From contig JBDWGH010000005.1 of assembly GCA_039975855.1 (NCBI GenBank), positions 186,001-250,000 on the forward strand: DNA of 64,000 nucleotides, written 5' to 3'. Positions 35,351 through 44,559 of this stretch are shown piece after piece (the first letter of the stretch is position 1; each line of letters starts with the position of its first letter). A model generated the notes under the pieces. The model was not told the origin of the DNA. It did not search any database and worked only from the letters and a program-made list of their open reading frames with translations. The DNA is from Litorimonas sp039975855 (GTDB lineage: Bacteria; Pseudomonadota; Alphaproteobacteria; Caulobacterales; Maricaulaceae). A program made the translations under genes and the position numbers.

Positions 35351-35446
35351 ATCGTTATGTAATCACCTCAAAGTCACGCTGTCCACAATCACTTGCCCAA
35401 ACGCGCCCACCCCCCTATACGCCCGCCAACATATATGGAGTCTGCT

Positions 35447-36868
35447 ATGTCACCCCGCGATAAAAACGCGCCCCGTGATGTTGAGCAAGCTGCGATTATC
35501 GCGGCCAAGCCTGACGTTACGTCCGCCCAAAATAAAATTGCCAACACCAAAAAAGTTTTCATTAAAACCTATGGCTGTCAGATGAATGTCTATGACAGCG
35601 AACGCATGGCGGATGTCCTGTCGCCAATTGGCTATGCGCCCGTTGACGAACCCGACAATGCGGACCTCGTGATTTTGAATACCTGCCACATCCGCGAGAA
35701 GGCAGCAGAGAAAGTCTATTCAGAGTTGGGCCGTATTCGCCAGCATAAAGAGAAAAACAAACCCGATATGAAAGTCGCGGTTGCGGGCTGTGTCGCCCAA
35801 GCCGAAGGCGCAGAAATTCAGCGCCGTGCACCCGTCGTGGATATGGTGCTCGGCCCGCAGACCTATCACAAACTGCCTGAAATGATCGCCAAGGTTCACC
35901 GCAATTCTGGCGAGGTTTTAGAAACCGAATTCGATACGATTGAGAAATTTGACAATTTACCCAAGACTCGAAACGTCAAAGGCTATTCCGCATTTCTGAC
36001 CGTCCAAGAAGGTTGCGACAAATTTTGCACCTTCTGTGTGGTGCCTTATACGCGCGGCGCGGAAGTCTCTCGTCCCGTTCAGCAAATCGTTGATGAGGCC
36101 CGAGACCTCGCGCGCCAAGGCGTTCGTGAAATTACGCTAATCGGGCAAAATGTGAACGCTTATATCGCGGAAGGCCCTGATGGGTCAGATTGGGGTTTGG
36201 GGCAACTCATTCGACATGTGGCGTTGATTGGGGGCATTGATCGTATCCGTTTCACCACATCCCATCCGCGGGATATGGATGACGAGCTGATCCGCATTAT
36301 TGGCGAAGAACCCAAGCTGATGCCTTATCTGCATTTGCCCATCCAATCCGGCAGTAATAAAATTCTGCGGGCCATGAACCGTGATCACACCTATGCGCAT
36401 TATAAGGAACTGATCGCCAAGATCCGCGCCGCCCGTCCAGAGCTCGCTTTGTCAGGCGATTTCATTGTCGGTTTCCCAGGTGAAACCGATTTGGATTTCG
36501 AAGAAACCATGCGCTGCGTCGAGGAGATCGGCTATGCGTCCAGCTTCAGTTTTAAATATTCCATCCGTCCCGGAACACCCGGCGCATCCATGCACCGCCA
36601 AGTGCCAGAAGATGTAAAACAGGAACGGCTCGTCCGTTTGCAAGAGCTGCTCTATTCGCAACAAGAGGCCCATAATAAATCCCTCATTGGGAAGACACTA
36701 TCGGTTTTGGTTGAAGGCAAAGGCCGCAAAGGCGGTCAACTCTTTGGCCGCTCGCCTTATCTAACCGGAACACATTTTGACGGTCCGGAGGAATTAGTAG
36801 GACAGATCGTTGATGTGAAGATTGAGGAAGCTGGACGGAATTCTTTGGTTGGGGTTTTGGCTAACTGA
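35447..36868 (+). CDS. miaB: tRNA-2-methylthio-N6-isopentenyladenosine synthase MiaB
   Basis: A 473-residue radical-SAM methylthiotransferase that modifies i6A37 to ms2i6A37 in tRNA. The N-terminal UPF0004 domain has its three cluster cysteines in 'YGCQMN', 'NTCHIRE' and 'AGCVAQ'. The radical SAM motif is CxxxCxxC in 'GCDKFCTFCVVPYTRG', and a TRAM domain closes the protein. I chose ATG 35447, which has GGAG at 35437-35440; upstream in-frame ATGs lack a ribosome site. Order fur ... miaB ... phoH fits alphaproteobacteria, with insertions. Confidence 0.96.
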   Translation: MSPRDKNAPRDVEQAAIIAAKPDVTSAQNKIANTKKVFIKTYGCQMNVYDSERMADVLSPIGYAPVDEPDNADLVILNTCHIREKAAEKVYSELGRIRQHKEKNKPDMKVAVAGCVAQAEGAEIQRRAPVVDMVLGPQTYHKLPEMIAKVHRNSGEVLETEFDTIEKFDNLPKTRNVKGYSAFLTVQEGCDKFCTFCVVPYTRGAEVSRPVQQIVDEARDLARQGVREITLIGQNVNAYIAEGPDGSDWGLGQLIRHVALIGGIDRIRFTTSHPRDMDDELIRIIGEEPKLMPYLHLPIQSGSNKILRAMNRDHTYAHYKELIAKIRAARPELALSGDFIVGFPGETDLDFEETMRCVEEIGYASSFSFKYSIRPGTPGASMHRQVPEDVKQERLVRLQELLYSQQEAHNKSLIGKTLSVLVEGKGRKGGQLFGRSPYLTGTHFDGPEELVGQIVDVKIEEAGRNSLVGVLAN

Positions 36869-36910
36869 ACTCGCTGGCGGAAACCGTTTACAAAACTTAG
36901 TTGTCTTTTC

Positions 36911-37987
36911 TCAATCAAACTGCGCTTCAATCATCGGTAAAAGAACTTGTTGAAATTCGACGGCGAGGCGGGAGGGGTGTCTTGTGATCGGTTCTTCCAT
37001 AGCCAGAACGGCCCAATACCCAAATTCTAAATCCACCCAAGGCACAAAACCAAAGGCGCCGGGCGACGAAATCCGAGGGTTCGTGTTACAGCTCGCCTCA
37101 AAGGGAAACGAGCTACATTCGATCCAAAACCCATAGCCGTAATGCCAATCCAGCCCCGCATCATCCAGCGCCCCAAGTGAGGCGCCGCCTGTGAGATCGC
37201 CCGTACGGTCCGCAAGGAAACCCGCTCGATCATTAAACAAACTTCCATCCATAAATGCCGTCAGGACTTTTCCATAGTCCTCGCCAGTCGATTGCATCGC
37301 CCCGGAATAGCGTGAATTATCTGCATGGGTTGGAAAGCCTGTTTCAGCGCTGGCCCCGACCGGATCCCAAATATTCTGACGCAAGGCTTCCGACAGCTCC
37401 ATGCCGGCGGCATCCCTCACCATAAGCGCCGCGATCTGCATGTGGTCAGGACCATAAGCGAATTGGTCTCCGGGAACCGAGTCCAAGCCTCCATTAAACA
37501 AAGCGGTCACACAGTCTTGGAGTGGGATAGATGTATTGCCGGAACAGGAGAATGAAACGGGAGGCGAGTTAAACCCAGACTTGAAACTCAATAATTCATC
37601 CAGCGTTATTTGGGACCGCAAATCATCAGGGTCCGTTGCCCAGCCTTGAATATGATCTTGGGGATTTGCTTGCGGGTCTAATTGACCCGCCTCGACCAAG
37701 GACCAAACGCCCAGACCAGTGTAAAGTTTGCTTGCGGATGCGATATTTAAAACTGTGTCTGGCTGTATATTGCCTTTCGAAACCCGAAAGACCTCCCCCG
37801 AAGCATCGCCAATAATGAGAGAGACATTATCGACGTCAAACCGTTCCAGCTCGGCGGCGATTTGCGTGAAATCTTGACTGGATGGGATGGGGGTCGACGG
37901 GACAGAGGGAGCTGACCCATTCGACCCACCCCCACATCCCCAAAGAAGGGAGAGGGACAAGCTGATGATATAAAAACGAAAGCTCAT
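36911..37987 (-). CDS. Serine hydrolase of the beta-lactamase/class C PBP-like family, lipoprotein
   Basis: A 358-residue protein with a lipoprotein-type signal ending LLWGC and a Gly/Ser/Pro-rich linker. The serine beta-lactamase-fold domain has the S-x-x-K nucleophile in 'ASASKLYTG' (about residue 92) and 'FAYGPDHMQIAAL' as the Tyr motif. 'LDWHYGYGFWIE' could be the third (HxG) motif. It is probably a periplasmic esterase or peptidase, not necessarily a true beta-lactamase. The start at 37987 is chosen because it gives a proper signal peptide; a longer in-frame start would not. Confidence 0.82.
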   Translation of the reverse strand: MSFRFYIISLSLSLLWGCGGGSNGSAPSVPSTPIPSSQDFTQIAAELERFDVDNVSLIIGDASGEVFRVSKGNIQPDTVLNIASASKLYTGLGVWSLVEAGQLDPQANPQDHIQGWATDPDDLRSQITLDELLSFKSGFNSPPVSFSCSGNTSIPLQDCVTALFNGGLDSVPGDQFAYGPDHMQIAALMVRDAAGMELSEALRQNIWDPVGASAETGFPTHADNSRYSGAMQSTGEDYGKVLTAFMDGSLFNDRAGFLADRTGDLTGGASLGALDDAGLDWHYGYGFWIECSSFPFEASCNTNPRISSPGAFGFVPWVDLEFGYWAVLAMEEPITRHPSRLAVEFQQVLLPMIEAQFD

Positions 37988-38108
37988 ATCTAACACACGG
38001 TTGAACCCCGATAATCCTTCGAGAAAACTAGAGTTGCAGTCTGAGCATGTTTGCGCTGCTGGATTGCCCCCTCCCAAAGGAAGGGGACAGCCTTATGCAG
38101 GGCGGGTT

Positions 38109-38564
38109 CTATTTGGATTTTGGTTCTCCAAACCGCGCCACGATTTCGACAATCGCAACGGCCAGGCCATGTCCAGCGACGCCAATGGTAACCCAAATGG
38201 CCGGTGCCGTCATATTATAGCCGCCCGGACCATCGGACAGGCTGATGCCGGCAAACACCAAGAGAATAAATAGGAGGCTTGCGAAGGAAATCATGAAGGA
38301 CAAACGCAATCCTGCTCGTCCCCGATTTAGTTTTTCTTGCGCCGCGACCGCGTCCTTATCTGCGGGTGAATATGTCAGCGCTGCGGCATCTACATTATAT
38401 GCCGCAGCTAATGCCGTGATAGATTCTCGTGACGCTGTCTCGCCAGATTCGATGCGCTGCACCGTCCGCAGGGCGATGCCTGAAAGCTCCGCAAGATGTT
38501 CCTGTGACCAGAAACGTTCTTCTCTCCAGCGCTTTAATTTTTCTGTATCGATCTTCATTGTCAT
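38109..38564 (-). CDS. XRE-type HTH regulator with membrane-spanning C-terminus
   Basis: A 151-residue protein. Residues about 8-62 form an XRE/Cro helix-turn-helix ('WREERFWSQEHLAELSGIALRTVQRIESG'). Two hydrophobic helices follow (about 88-108 and 118-140), so the DNA-binding domain is tethered to the inner membrane. This type of small membrane-bound regulator often controls itself. AAAAGGAG precedes the ATG, and a 7-bp inverted repeat lies just upstream. Confidence 0.85.
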   Translation of the reverse strand: MTMKIDTEKLKRWREERFWSQEHLAELSGIALRTVQRIESGETASRESITALAAAYNVDAAALTYSPADKDAVAAQEKLNRGRAGLRLSFMISFASLLFILLVFAGISLSDGPGGYNMTAPAIWVTIGVAGHGLAVAIVEIVARFGEPKSK

Positions 38565-38576
38565 GTCTCCTTTTAA

Positions 38577-38595
38577 ACTATGAACAGCTCATAGT
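38577..38595. promoter_or_regulatory. Inverted repeat before the membrane-bound XRE gene
   Basis: ACTATGA (38577-38583), five bases, TCATAGT (38589-38595): a perfect 7-bp inverted repeat centred about 20 bases before the start codon. On the minus strand a TATAAG-like -10 lies directly upstream of it. Suited to self-repression by the XRE protein; inferred. Confidence 0.5.
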
Positions 38596-38700
38596 CTTAT
38601 AAGAATTCACTATTTGGACCACGCCACTGGGCCGCCACGGACCTGACAGAGACCCGCCAAGCAGCCGACACAAATGGGCTGAACGGCTGCCATGATTTAT

Positions 38701-39417
38701 TTAAGTCTCGCGTTCGTGGCGTCGTCGCCATTCTCTGGAATAGACAGATTCTTCTGTATATTTCCGATTGAGAGCAGCTTTTCGAACCTCTGTTTCCTCC
38801 GCGGTTTCAGCTCTGATGTCTGCTGTTATTTTCATCGCGGCGCGTTCAAATGGAACGACTTGAACCATTGGTATTCCTGCGGGCAGGAGAAAATCTGTCC
38901 CCATTCCGGTCCAAAGAAACGGAATGTTCACAGGGACATCCAAGGCATCGCAATCCACCGTCCCGTTGAATGCGCGAAAGGGTAGCTCGAAATGATTTAT
39001 CGGATGCAGGAAGCTTGCTGACCAACCCGGCGGCAAAGTGACTCGCCATGGGTTTATGAATTTTAGCGCAGACCGCCCGAAAAAGGGCCCCGGCTTATCT
39101 GCACCAACCTGGCCAGGGTGGTGCATATCCAAGGGCTTAAAGGCAAGATCATCATCCCAATCAAAAGCAACCTGTCCAGATTGAGGGTCTCGCGTGGCTG
39201 AGATGTCAAATGGCAGGGGAATGATCCACCCCAATGACATAACATCTGCAACGGGAAGGCAGGCGCGGACTGTCATTGCAGGCAATCCATGCGCGTCCTT
39301 CATTCCCATTTCGCGCGGCAAGTCCCGAAACCAATCCGGTAGAAACTTTGTCGCTCGCTCGGGCGTGGGAATTTTACCCTCCAGTTCAGGAGGGCAAAGA
39401 AATTTAATGTGGCTCAC
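38701..39417 (-). CDS. Conserved hypothetical protein (DUF6065-like)
   Basis: A 238-residue soluble protein without signal peptide or membrane helix. It is rich in Trp, Pro and His: 'RATKFLPDWFRDLPREMG', 'MTVRACLPVADVMSLGWIIPLP', 'KFINPWRVTLPPGWSASFLHPINH' and a basic C-terminus. The 'W...PPGWS..F..P.N' pattern resembles the uncharacterised DUF6065 family, from memory and not certain. No function can be given. It sits just upstream of the AbgT stop on the same strand, but with no coupling. Confidence 0.6.
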   Translation of the reverse strand: MSHIKFLCPPELEGKIPTPERATKFLPDWFRDLPREMGMKDAHGLPAMTVRACLPVADVMSLGWIIPLPFDISATRDPQSGQVAFDWDDDLAFKPLDMHHPGQVGADKPGPFFGRSALKFINPWRVTLPPGWSASFLHPINHFELPFRAFNGTVDCDALDVPVNIPFLWTGMGTDFLLPAGIPMVQVVPFERAAMKITADIRAETAEETEVRKAALNRKYTEESVYSREWRRRHERET

Positions 39418-39420
39418 GCC

Positions 39421-41070
39421 CTATCCTGGCAGCGTGTAAGCCATTGGTGCACCTGGCCCAAGATCGAGACCAAGGAAAGCCCATGCAACAACGAGGATAA
39501 CACCCGTAATCAGCATCCAAATCGAGTAAGGGAGCATCATTGCGGTCAGGCTACCTAAGCCGAAGTCTTTCTGCCAACGGCGCGCGAAGACCAGGATCAG
39601 TGGGAAGTAAACCATGAGCGGTGTAATGATATTCGTTGCGCCATCGCCAACACGATAGACGGCTGTTGCGCCGTCAGGACTAATGCCCAGCAGCATCAAC
39701 ATCGGAACCATTACAGGCGCCAGAAGGGCCCATTTGGCTGAAGCGGAGCCTACAAAGAGATTAATGAGGGCAGAGAAGAGCACAATTAGTCCCAATAATA
39801 TCGGGAGTGGCAATCCGCTGGACTCGATTGCGTTCGCACCGTGAACAGCTGAGATTAGCCCTAGGTTGGACCACCCAAACATCGCAACAAAATGCGCCGC
39901 TGCAAAAGCGAGAACCAAATAATAGCCCATGTCTTTCATGGCGAGAGTCATCATGTCGACGAGATCTCTATGGTCTTTAATCGTTCCCGCAGCTTTTCCG
40001 TAAGCCCAACCTGAGGCTAGGAATAGAACCAAGAAACCAGCTACGAGCGATTTAAAGAAATCGGAGTAATTGGCGACTGAACTACATTCCCCGGCAGCCG
40101 CGGAGGCACTCGGACAAGCCGCTTCATTGATCAGCGGCGTTCCTGGACCGAATGTCATAAGTAGCCAAAGTCCAATGACACCAAGGATTGCCAGTCCAGC
40201 CATACGCAAGCCTTTTTGCTGTTCCTTTGTGAGGGGTTTATCTTCTTCAGCGTAATGAGCGTTTTCTTCATCTGCTACCCATTTGCCTAGACGTGGCTCA
40301 ATGATTTTATCTGTGACAAACCAGATCAGCGGAAGGTAGATGACTAAAAGCGCCATGATGAAGTAAGTGTTGCCCGCGATATTGGCATCATATCCGGCAA
40401 CGAGGATTTCACCCGCTTCTTCGGTAATGCCGTAAAGGAGTGCGTCGAGTTGACCAGGCGCAATGTTCGCAGAAAACCCGCCCGACACACCGGCAAAAGC
40501 CGCAGCGATACCGGCTAATGGATGCCGCCCCGCGCTCGCGAATAAAACACCAGCTAACGGGATTAGAACAACATAAGCAGCGTCGGCAGCGTGGTTACCA
40601 ACCATGGCGACCAATGCGACGACGGGAGTTAGCAAGAAAAGCGGTGCATTGCGGACGGCCGACCGCATGGCGCTCGAGAATAGACCGGACCTTTCCGCAA
40701 CACCCGCACCCAACATAACAACCAAAACATAACCCAATGGATGGAAGTGCGTGAACGTTTTTGGCATTTCGACCCAGAGGCGCTTAATATTCTCAGCCGA
40801 TAAAAGGCTCATGGCTGGGATGACGCCATCTTCTCCAATACTAAATCTCGCTTTTTGGCTATCGGGCATTCCGCCCAGGACTTGTTCGCTCAATGTGGCA
40901 GACCCGTTAAAGAAGGCCACAATGATTGAAATGACGACAAGGAAGATAATCAGGTAGAAGAACAAAAAGACTGGATCGGGAAGTTTATTCCCCGTACGTT
41001 CTACCCAACCAAGGAAGCCTTTGGCAGGATCTTTTGCGGGGGTGGGGGCCGCGCCCTCTGTCTTGGACAT
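39421..41070 (-). CDS. AbgT family transporter
   Basis: A 549-residue inner-membrane transporter with about 12 hydrophobic segments. 'GWVERTGNKLPDPVFLFFYL' at the N-terminus and 'LGAGVAERSGLFSSAMR' and 'GSASAKWALLAPVMVPMLMLLGISP' further on are typical of AbgT, which takes up p-aminobenzoyl-glutamate or exports sulfonamides in some species. Start 41070 has AAGGAA seven bases before it; an earlier in-frame ATG at 41214 would add 48 non-family residues reaching across the phoH promoter. Divergent from phoH. Confidence 0.93.
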   Translation of the reverse strand: MSKTEGAAPTPAKDPAKGFLGWVERTGNKLPDPVFLFFYLIIFLVVISIIVAFFNGSATLSEQVLGGMPDSQKARFSIGEDGVIPAMSLLSAENIKRLWVEMPKTFTHFHPLGYVLVVMLGAGVAERSGLFSSAMRSAVRNAPLFLLTPVVALVAMVGNHAADAAYVVLIPLAGVLFASAGRHPLAGIAAAFAGVSGGFSANIAPGQLDALLYGITEEAGEILVAGYDANIAGNTYFIMALLVIYLPLIWFVTDKIIEPRLGKWVADEENAHYAEEDKPLTKEQQKGLRMAGLAILGVIGLWLLMTFGPGTPLINEAACPSASAAAGECSSVANYSDFFKSLVAGFLVLFLASGWAYGKAAGTIKDHRDLVDMMTLAMKDMGYYLVLAFAAAHFVAMFGWSNLGLISAVHGANAIESSGLPLPILLGLIVLFSALINLFVGSASAKWALLAPVMVPMLMLLGISPDGATAVYRVGDGATNIITPLMVYFPLILVFARRWQKDFGLGSLTAMMLPYSIWMLITGVILVVAWAFLGLDLGPGAPMAYTLPG

Positions 41071-41230
41071 ATCGAATTCCTTATTTATCTGCCTCCTGTC
41101 TAGGACGAGAATAGGATGCATCGCAAGGGGGGAAGGAGAGCGTGTTCTTTCGCCTAGACATTCTGCTATTCTATCGTTCGAGCTTGGCTTTCTGCTCGCA
41201 TTCCCGTTCCGCACGGCCTATCCTCAACCT

Positions 41231-42181
41231 ATGAGCAAACAGACTGAAATTTTCGAATTTGATGATGCTGAATTGGTTCGCCGATTGTGCGGGGCTAACC
41301 ATGCGCATTTGGCCCTGATCGAAGAGGCTTTTGGTGTTTACATCGAAGCGCCCGGCGCTGCTGTGCATATCAATGGCGATGCGCCTAGCCGAGCGCGGGC
41401 CGGAGAACTCGTCAAAGAAATTTATCAACGTCTTGAGCGCGGTTGGCCGTGCGGCCCATCCGATATTCGCGCGCTCATTCGTGCAATGGGCAAGGGTAAA
41501 GTAAAGGCCGCGACCGTCGATGCGATCATTCCATTTCCGCGCCGCAGTCCGATTGTTCCAAAAACCAAGCGCCAAGAGAAATTCATCAATGCGATGCGAG
41601 ATGAAACCATTATTTTCGGTGTCGGTCCTGCGGGTACGGGTAAAACATTCCTCGCAACAGCTTATGGTGCGTCGCTTTTGGCGCGCGGTGAGATCACGAA
41701 ATTCATTGCTTGCCGGCCCGCGGTTGAAGCTGGAGAACGGCTTGGATTTTTGCCGGGCGACCTGAACGAAAAGGTCGATCCTTATATGCAGCCAATATGG
41801 GATGCGCTGAATATGGTGCTGGGCAAAGAGGAAGTCGATCGCCGCCGTGCAGCGGGTGATATCGAAATTGCGCCGCTAGCCTTTATGCGCGGCCGGACAT
41901 TGTCGGACGCTTTTGTCGTGATTGACGAAGCACAGAACGCCACAATTCCACAGATGAAAATGGTGCTGACCCGTTTGGGGGAGCGCGCAAAATATGCGGT
42001 GACAGGTGACCCGACGCAAACCGATTTGCCGCATGGCCAGAAATCAGGTCTTGCCCACGCGCTGGGTATTCTCGAAGGCATTAAAGGGATTGAACAAATT
42101 AAGTTCCTCGCCAGCGACGTGGTTCGCCACCCGCTCGTCGGGAAAATCGTCAATGCCTATGAAAGCGAAATGAAAAACTAA
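41231..42181 (+). CDS. PhoH family protein
   Basis: A 316-residue ATPase of the PhoH/YbeZ family. Walker A is 'GPAGTGKTFLA' near residue 137 and Walker B 'FVVIDEAQNA'. An N-terminal KH-like segment precedes them. PhoH partners YbeY in RNA metabolism, and in alphaproteobacteria phoH is normally followed by ybeY; here the peptide-export locus follows instead. I chose ATG 41231 because it gives the family start; upstream in-frame starts run into the divergent AbgT gene. Confidence 0.93.
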   Translation: MSKQTEIFEFDDAELVRRLCGANHAHLALIEEAFGVYIEAPGAAVHINGDAPSRARAGELVKEIYQRLERGWPCGPSDIRALIRAMGKGKVKAATVDAIIPFPRRSPIVPKTKRQEKFINAMRDETIIFGVGPAGTGKTFLATAYGASLLARGEITKFIACRPAVEAGERLGFLPGDLNEKVDPYMQPIWDALNMVLGKEEVDRRRAAGDIEIAPLAFMRGRTLSDAFVVIDEAQNATIPQMKMVLTRLGERAKYAVTGDPTQTDLPHGQKSGLAHALGILEGIKGIEQIKFLASDVVRHPLVGKIVNAYESEMKN

Positions 42182-42262
42182 GCTCGGAGCAAGATGGGAT
42201 TTTTGATCCGTCTAGGCCTCTTCCGTCTTGACCAGACTCCGGCGTCTTCCTAACCCCGACGC

Positions 42263-42475
42263 ATGTCAGACCTATACCGTAAAGAAGCGCTCGCTCACCG
42301 ATCTCGTGCTCTGTTTGGGGAAGTGCGATTGCAGGCACCGCCAGCGACGTGGATGATCACGGCGCTCGTGGTTGCCTTGGTCGCGATAACTTTGGCCGCG
42401 CTTTTCGGATTTCAGGTTGAGACGGATGATGGTGCGATGCGCCTGATTGATTGGTTGTTCGGAGCGAAAGCGTAA
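42263..42475 (+). CDS. Mini-adaptor: N-terminus of a HlyD-type membrane fusion protein only
   Basis: A complete 70-residue ORF. Residues 1-28 ('SDLYRKEALAHRSRALFGEV') match the cytosolic start of HlyD-type adaptors that work with C39-peptidase exporters. Residues about 29-50 form one membrane helix. Then only about 20 residues (ending DWLFGAKA) follow, in place of the usual roughly 350-residue periplasmic hairpin and barrel domains. The stop is three bases before the PCAT start codon, so nothing is left over from a frameshift. It is either a degenerate adaptor or a specialised minimal one. No Shine-Dalgarno; a TTGACC-N17-TAACCC element would place the transcript start at the ATG. Confidence 0.75.
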   Translation: MSDLYRKEALAHRSRALFGEVRLQAPPATWMITALVVALVAITLAALFGFQVETDDGAMRLIDWLFGAKA

Positions 42476-42477
42476 GA

Positions 42478-44535
42478 ATGTCCGGCAAGCTACCCGTTAT
42501 TTTGCAAACCGAGATGACCGAATGTGGTCTCGCATGCCTCGCAATGATTTCGCGTTACCATGGGCATGATATCGATTTGAACGTTTTGCGGCGAAAGCAC
42601 TTGGTTTCGATGACCGGGGCATCTTTGAAATCCGTTATCGCAATTGCGGATGGTTTGGATTTGTCTTCGCGGCCTTTGCGTGTGGATTTGGATCACCTGG
42701 AGAAGCTGCAACTCCCCGCTATGCTGCACTGGGACCTCAACCATTATGTAGTTCTCAAATCAATTAAGGGCGATCAGGCTGAAATTATTGACCCAGGCGT
42801 CGGCCTTCGCAAGATGAGCCTTTCACGATTATCTAATCATTTTACCGGCATTGCCGTCGAGTTTACCCCCCAGGCGGATTTCAAAGCGGTGCAAGCGCGC
42901 ATTAAGCCGCGCATATCTCTACTCTGGTCGCGCCTCGTTGGATTGAAACGAGCAATCACCCAGACTTTAGTTCTGTCGATTATTCTTCAGGCTATCGTTT
43001 TGCTTTCGCCTTTTTACCTTCAACTCGTTGTCGATGCGGTTTTGCCGCGCGGGGACAGCTCGCTCTTGCTGGCCCTTGCTATCGGATTTGGCGGTTTGGT
43101 CATATTGCGGGCAGTTGCCGAAGCGGTACGTGGTTGGGCCATTTTAGTTTATGGAAATCAAATGAGCTTACAGATGGTTGGGAACGTCTTCCGTCATCTT
43201 ATCCGCTTGCCGGCACGATATTTTGAACGCCGGCATGTCGGTGACATCATCAGCCGTATGGGCAGCACGGTCCCAATTCAAGAAGCGCTGACTCAATCTA
43301 TCCCCGCGGTTTTGATTGACGGCGCGATGGCGATTTTGATGTTGGTGGTGATGTTTCTTTACTCGCCGATTTTGGGCGGAATTGTGCTGGCGACCGTGGC
43401 GGGTTTGGTTTTAGCGACGTGGACTATTTACCCGCATTTAAGGCGCACCCAAGAAGAGAGCATTTATGCTAAAGCATTAGAAAACTCTCATACGATAGAG
43501 AGCATACGGGCCATCACGACCGTGAAAATGTTTGGCCGAGAAGCAGAACGTGAAGCGGCTTGGCGCAATCTCTATACGGATTTTATCAATGCCAATGTTG
43601 GGTACGGTAAATGGGTTGTCGCGCGTAAATTTTTTGAAACCTCACTAACGGGCTTGCAGGTTGTTCTTGTTGTGTGGGCCGCCGTCAATTTGATGTTGGG
43701 CGAGGGTAGCGGATTTACCCTCGGCATGCTTGTCGCATTTCTGGCCTATCGCCAATATTTTACAGATGCTGTTGTGCAGCTCCTCGAGAAGGGTATCGAA
43801 TTTAACTTGCTCTCGCTTCATCTTGATCGGCTGTCCGATATTATCTTTGAAGAGACAGATGCAGACCAATCCGGAGATGAGAAGCTAACTGACCTCAAAG
43901 GCGCTGTTTCTATTGAGAATATGAGTTTCCGGTATTCCGACACCGACCCGCTCGTGCTGACGGATTTCAATCTTGATATTGCAGCTGGCGAAATGGTGAC
44001 GCTTACTGGACCGTCAGGCGGTGGTAAAACGACGCTTATGAAACTTATGCTAGGCCTCTATGATCCGACCAAAGGTGCAGTGAAGATTGATGGTCAGGAT
44101 TTAAGGCAGATTGACCGTTCGGATTGGCGTAGCCAAATCGGCGTTGTAATGCAGGACGACAGGCTGTTGTCAGGGACGCTTGCCGATAATATCAGCTTCT
44201 TTGATCCAGAAATAGATATGCAACGAGTCTATAAAGCGGCAATTGCGGCGCAAATACACGATACCATTGCCGCGCTACCCATGAATTACCAGCTCCAAAT
44301 TGGTGATATGGGATCGGTGTTGTCCGGCGGCCAACGGCAACGCGTTTTACTTGCGCGCGCGCTTTATCAAAACCCGTCCGTTCTGTTCTTGGATGAAGGG
44401 ACAGCGAACCTTGATGTTGAAACGGAAGCCGCCATTGTCAAAATTATTCGAGATTTGCCAATTACGCGTATTATTGTGGCACACAGACCCGCATTTTTAG
44501 AGGCTAGCGACAAAATTATCCGCGTCGCGCCATAG
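42478..44535 (+). CDS. Peptidase-containing ABC exporter (PCAT, C39 family)
   Basis: A 685-residue bacteriocin/peptide exporter that cuts double-glycine leaders and exports the cargo. The order is C39 peptidase (residues 1-130) with catalytic Cys16 in 'QTEMTECGLAC', His89 in 'LNHYVVL' and Asp105 in 'IIDP'. Six transmembrane helices (about 150-430) follow, then the ABC domain with Walker A 'GPSGGGKTT', signature 'LSGGQRQR' and Walker B 'VLFLDEGTANLD'. All catalytic residues are present, so it looks active. It follows the mini-adaptor by two bases and precedes the double-glycine peptide gene. Cargo is inferred to be that peptide. Confidence 0.95.
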   Translation: MSGKLPVILQTEMTECGLACLAMISRYHGHDIDLNVLRRKHLVSMTGASLKSVIAIADGLDLSSRPLRVDLDHLEKLQLPAMLHWDLNHYVVLKSIKGDQAEIIDPGVGLRKMSLSRLSNHFTGIAVEFTPQADFKAVQARIKPRISLLWSRLVGLKRAITQTLVLSIILQAIVLLSPFYLQLVVDAVLPRGDSSLLLALAIGFGGLVILRAVAEAVRGWAILVYGNQMSLQMVGNVFRHLIRLPARYFERRHVGDIISRMGSTVPIQEALTQSIPAVLIDGAMAILMLVVMFLYSPILGGIVLATVAGLVLATWTIYPHLRRTQEESIYAKALENSHTIESIRAITTVKMFGREAEREAAWRNLYTDFINANVGYGKWVVARKFFETSLTGLQVVLVVWAAVNLMLGEGSGFTLGMLVAFLAYRQYFTDAVVQLLEKGIEFNLLSLHLDRLSDIIFEETDADQSGDEKLTDLKGAVSIENMSFRYSDTDPLVLTDFNLDIAAGEMVTLTGPSGGGKTTLMKLMLGLYDPTKGAVKIDGQDLRQIDRSDWRSQIGVVMQDDRLLSGTLADNISFFDPEIDMQRVYKAAIAAQIHDTIAALPMNYQLQIGDMGSVLSGGQRQRVLLARALYQNPSVLFLDEGTANLDVETEAAIVKIIRDLPITRIIVAHRPAFLEASDKIIRVAP

Positions 44536-44559
44536 GGGTTTCGCCCGTTACAGCTCTTT

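Noticed and set aside
41071..41214. N-terminal extension of AbgT
   Set aside because: The 48 extra residues are not family-like and a good ribosome site precedes 41070.
41021..41230. N-terminal extension of phoH into a 386-residue protein
   Set aside because: The extra residues overlap the divergent AbgT start and promoter and do not look like PhoH; ATG 41231 gives the family N-terminus.
42263..42478. Mini-adaptor as a frameshifted full-length HlyD gene
   Set aside because: The exporter start follows the stop by two bases, so there is no downstream remnant in another frame. The missing part is absent, not frame-shifted.
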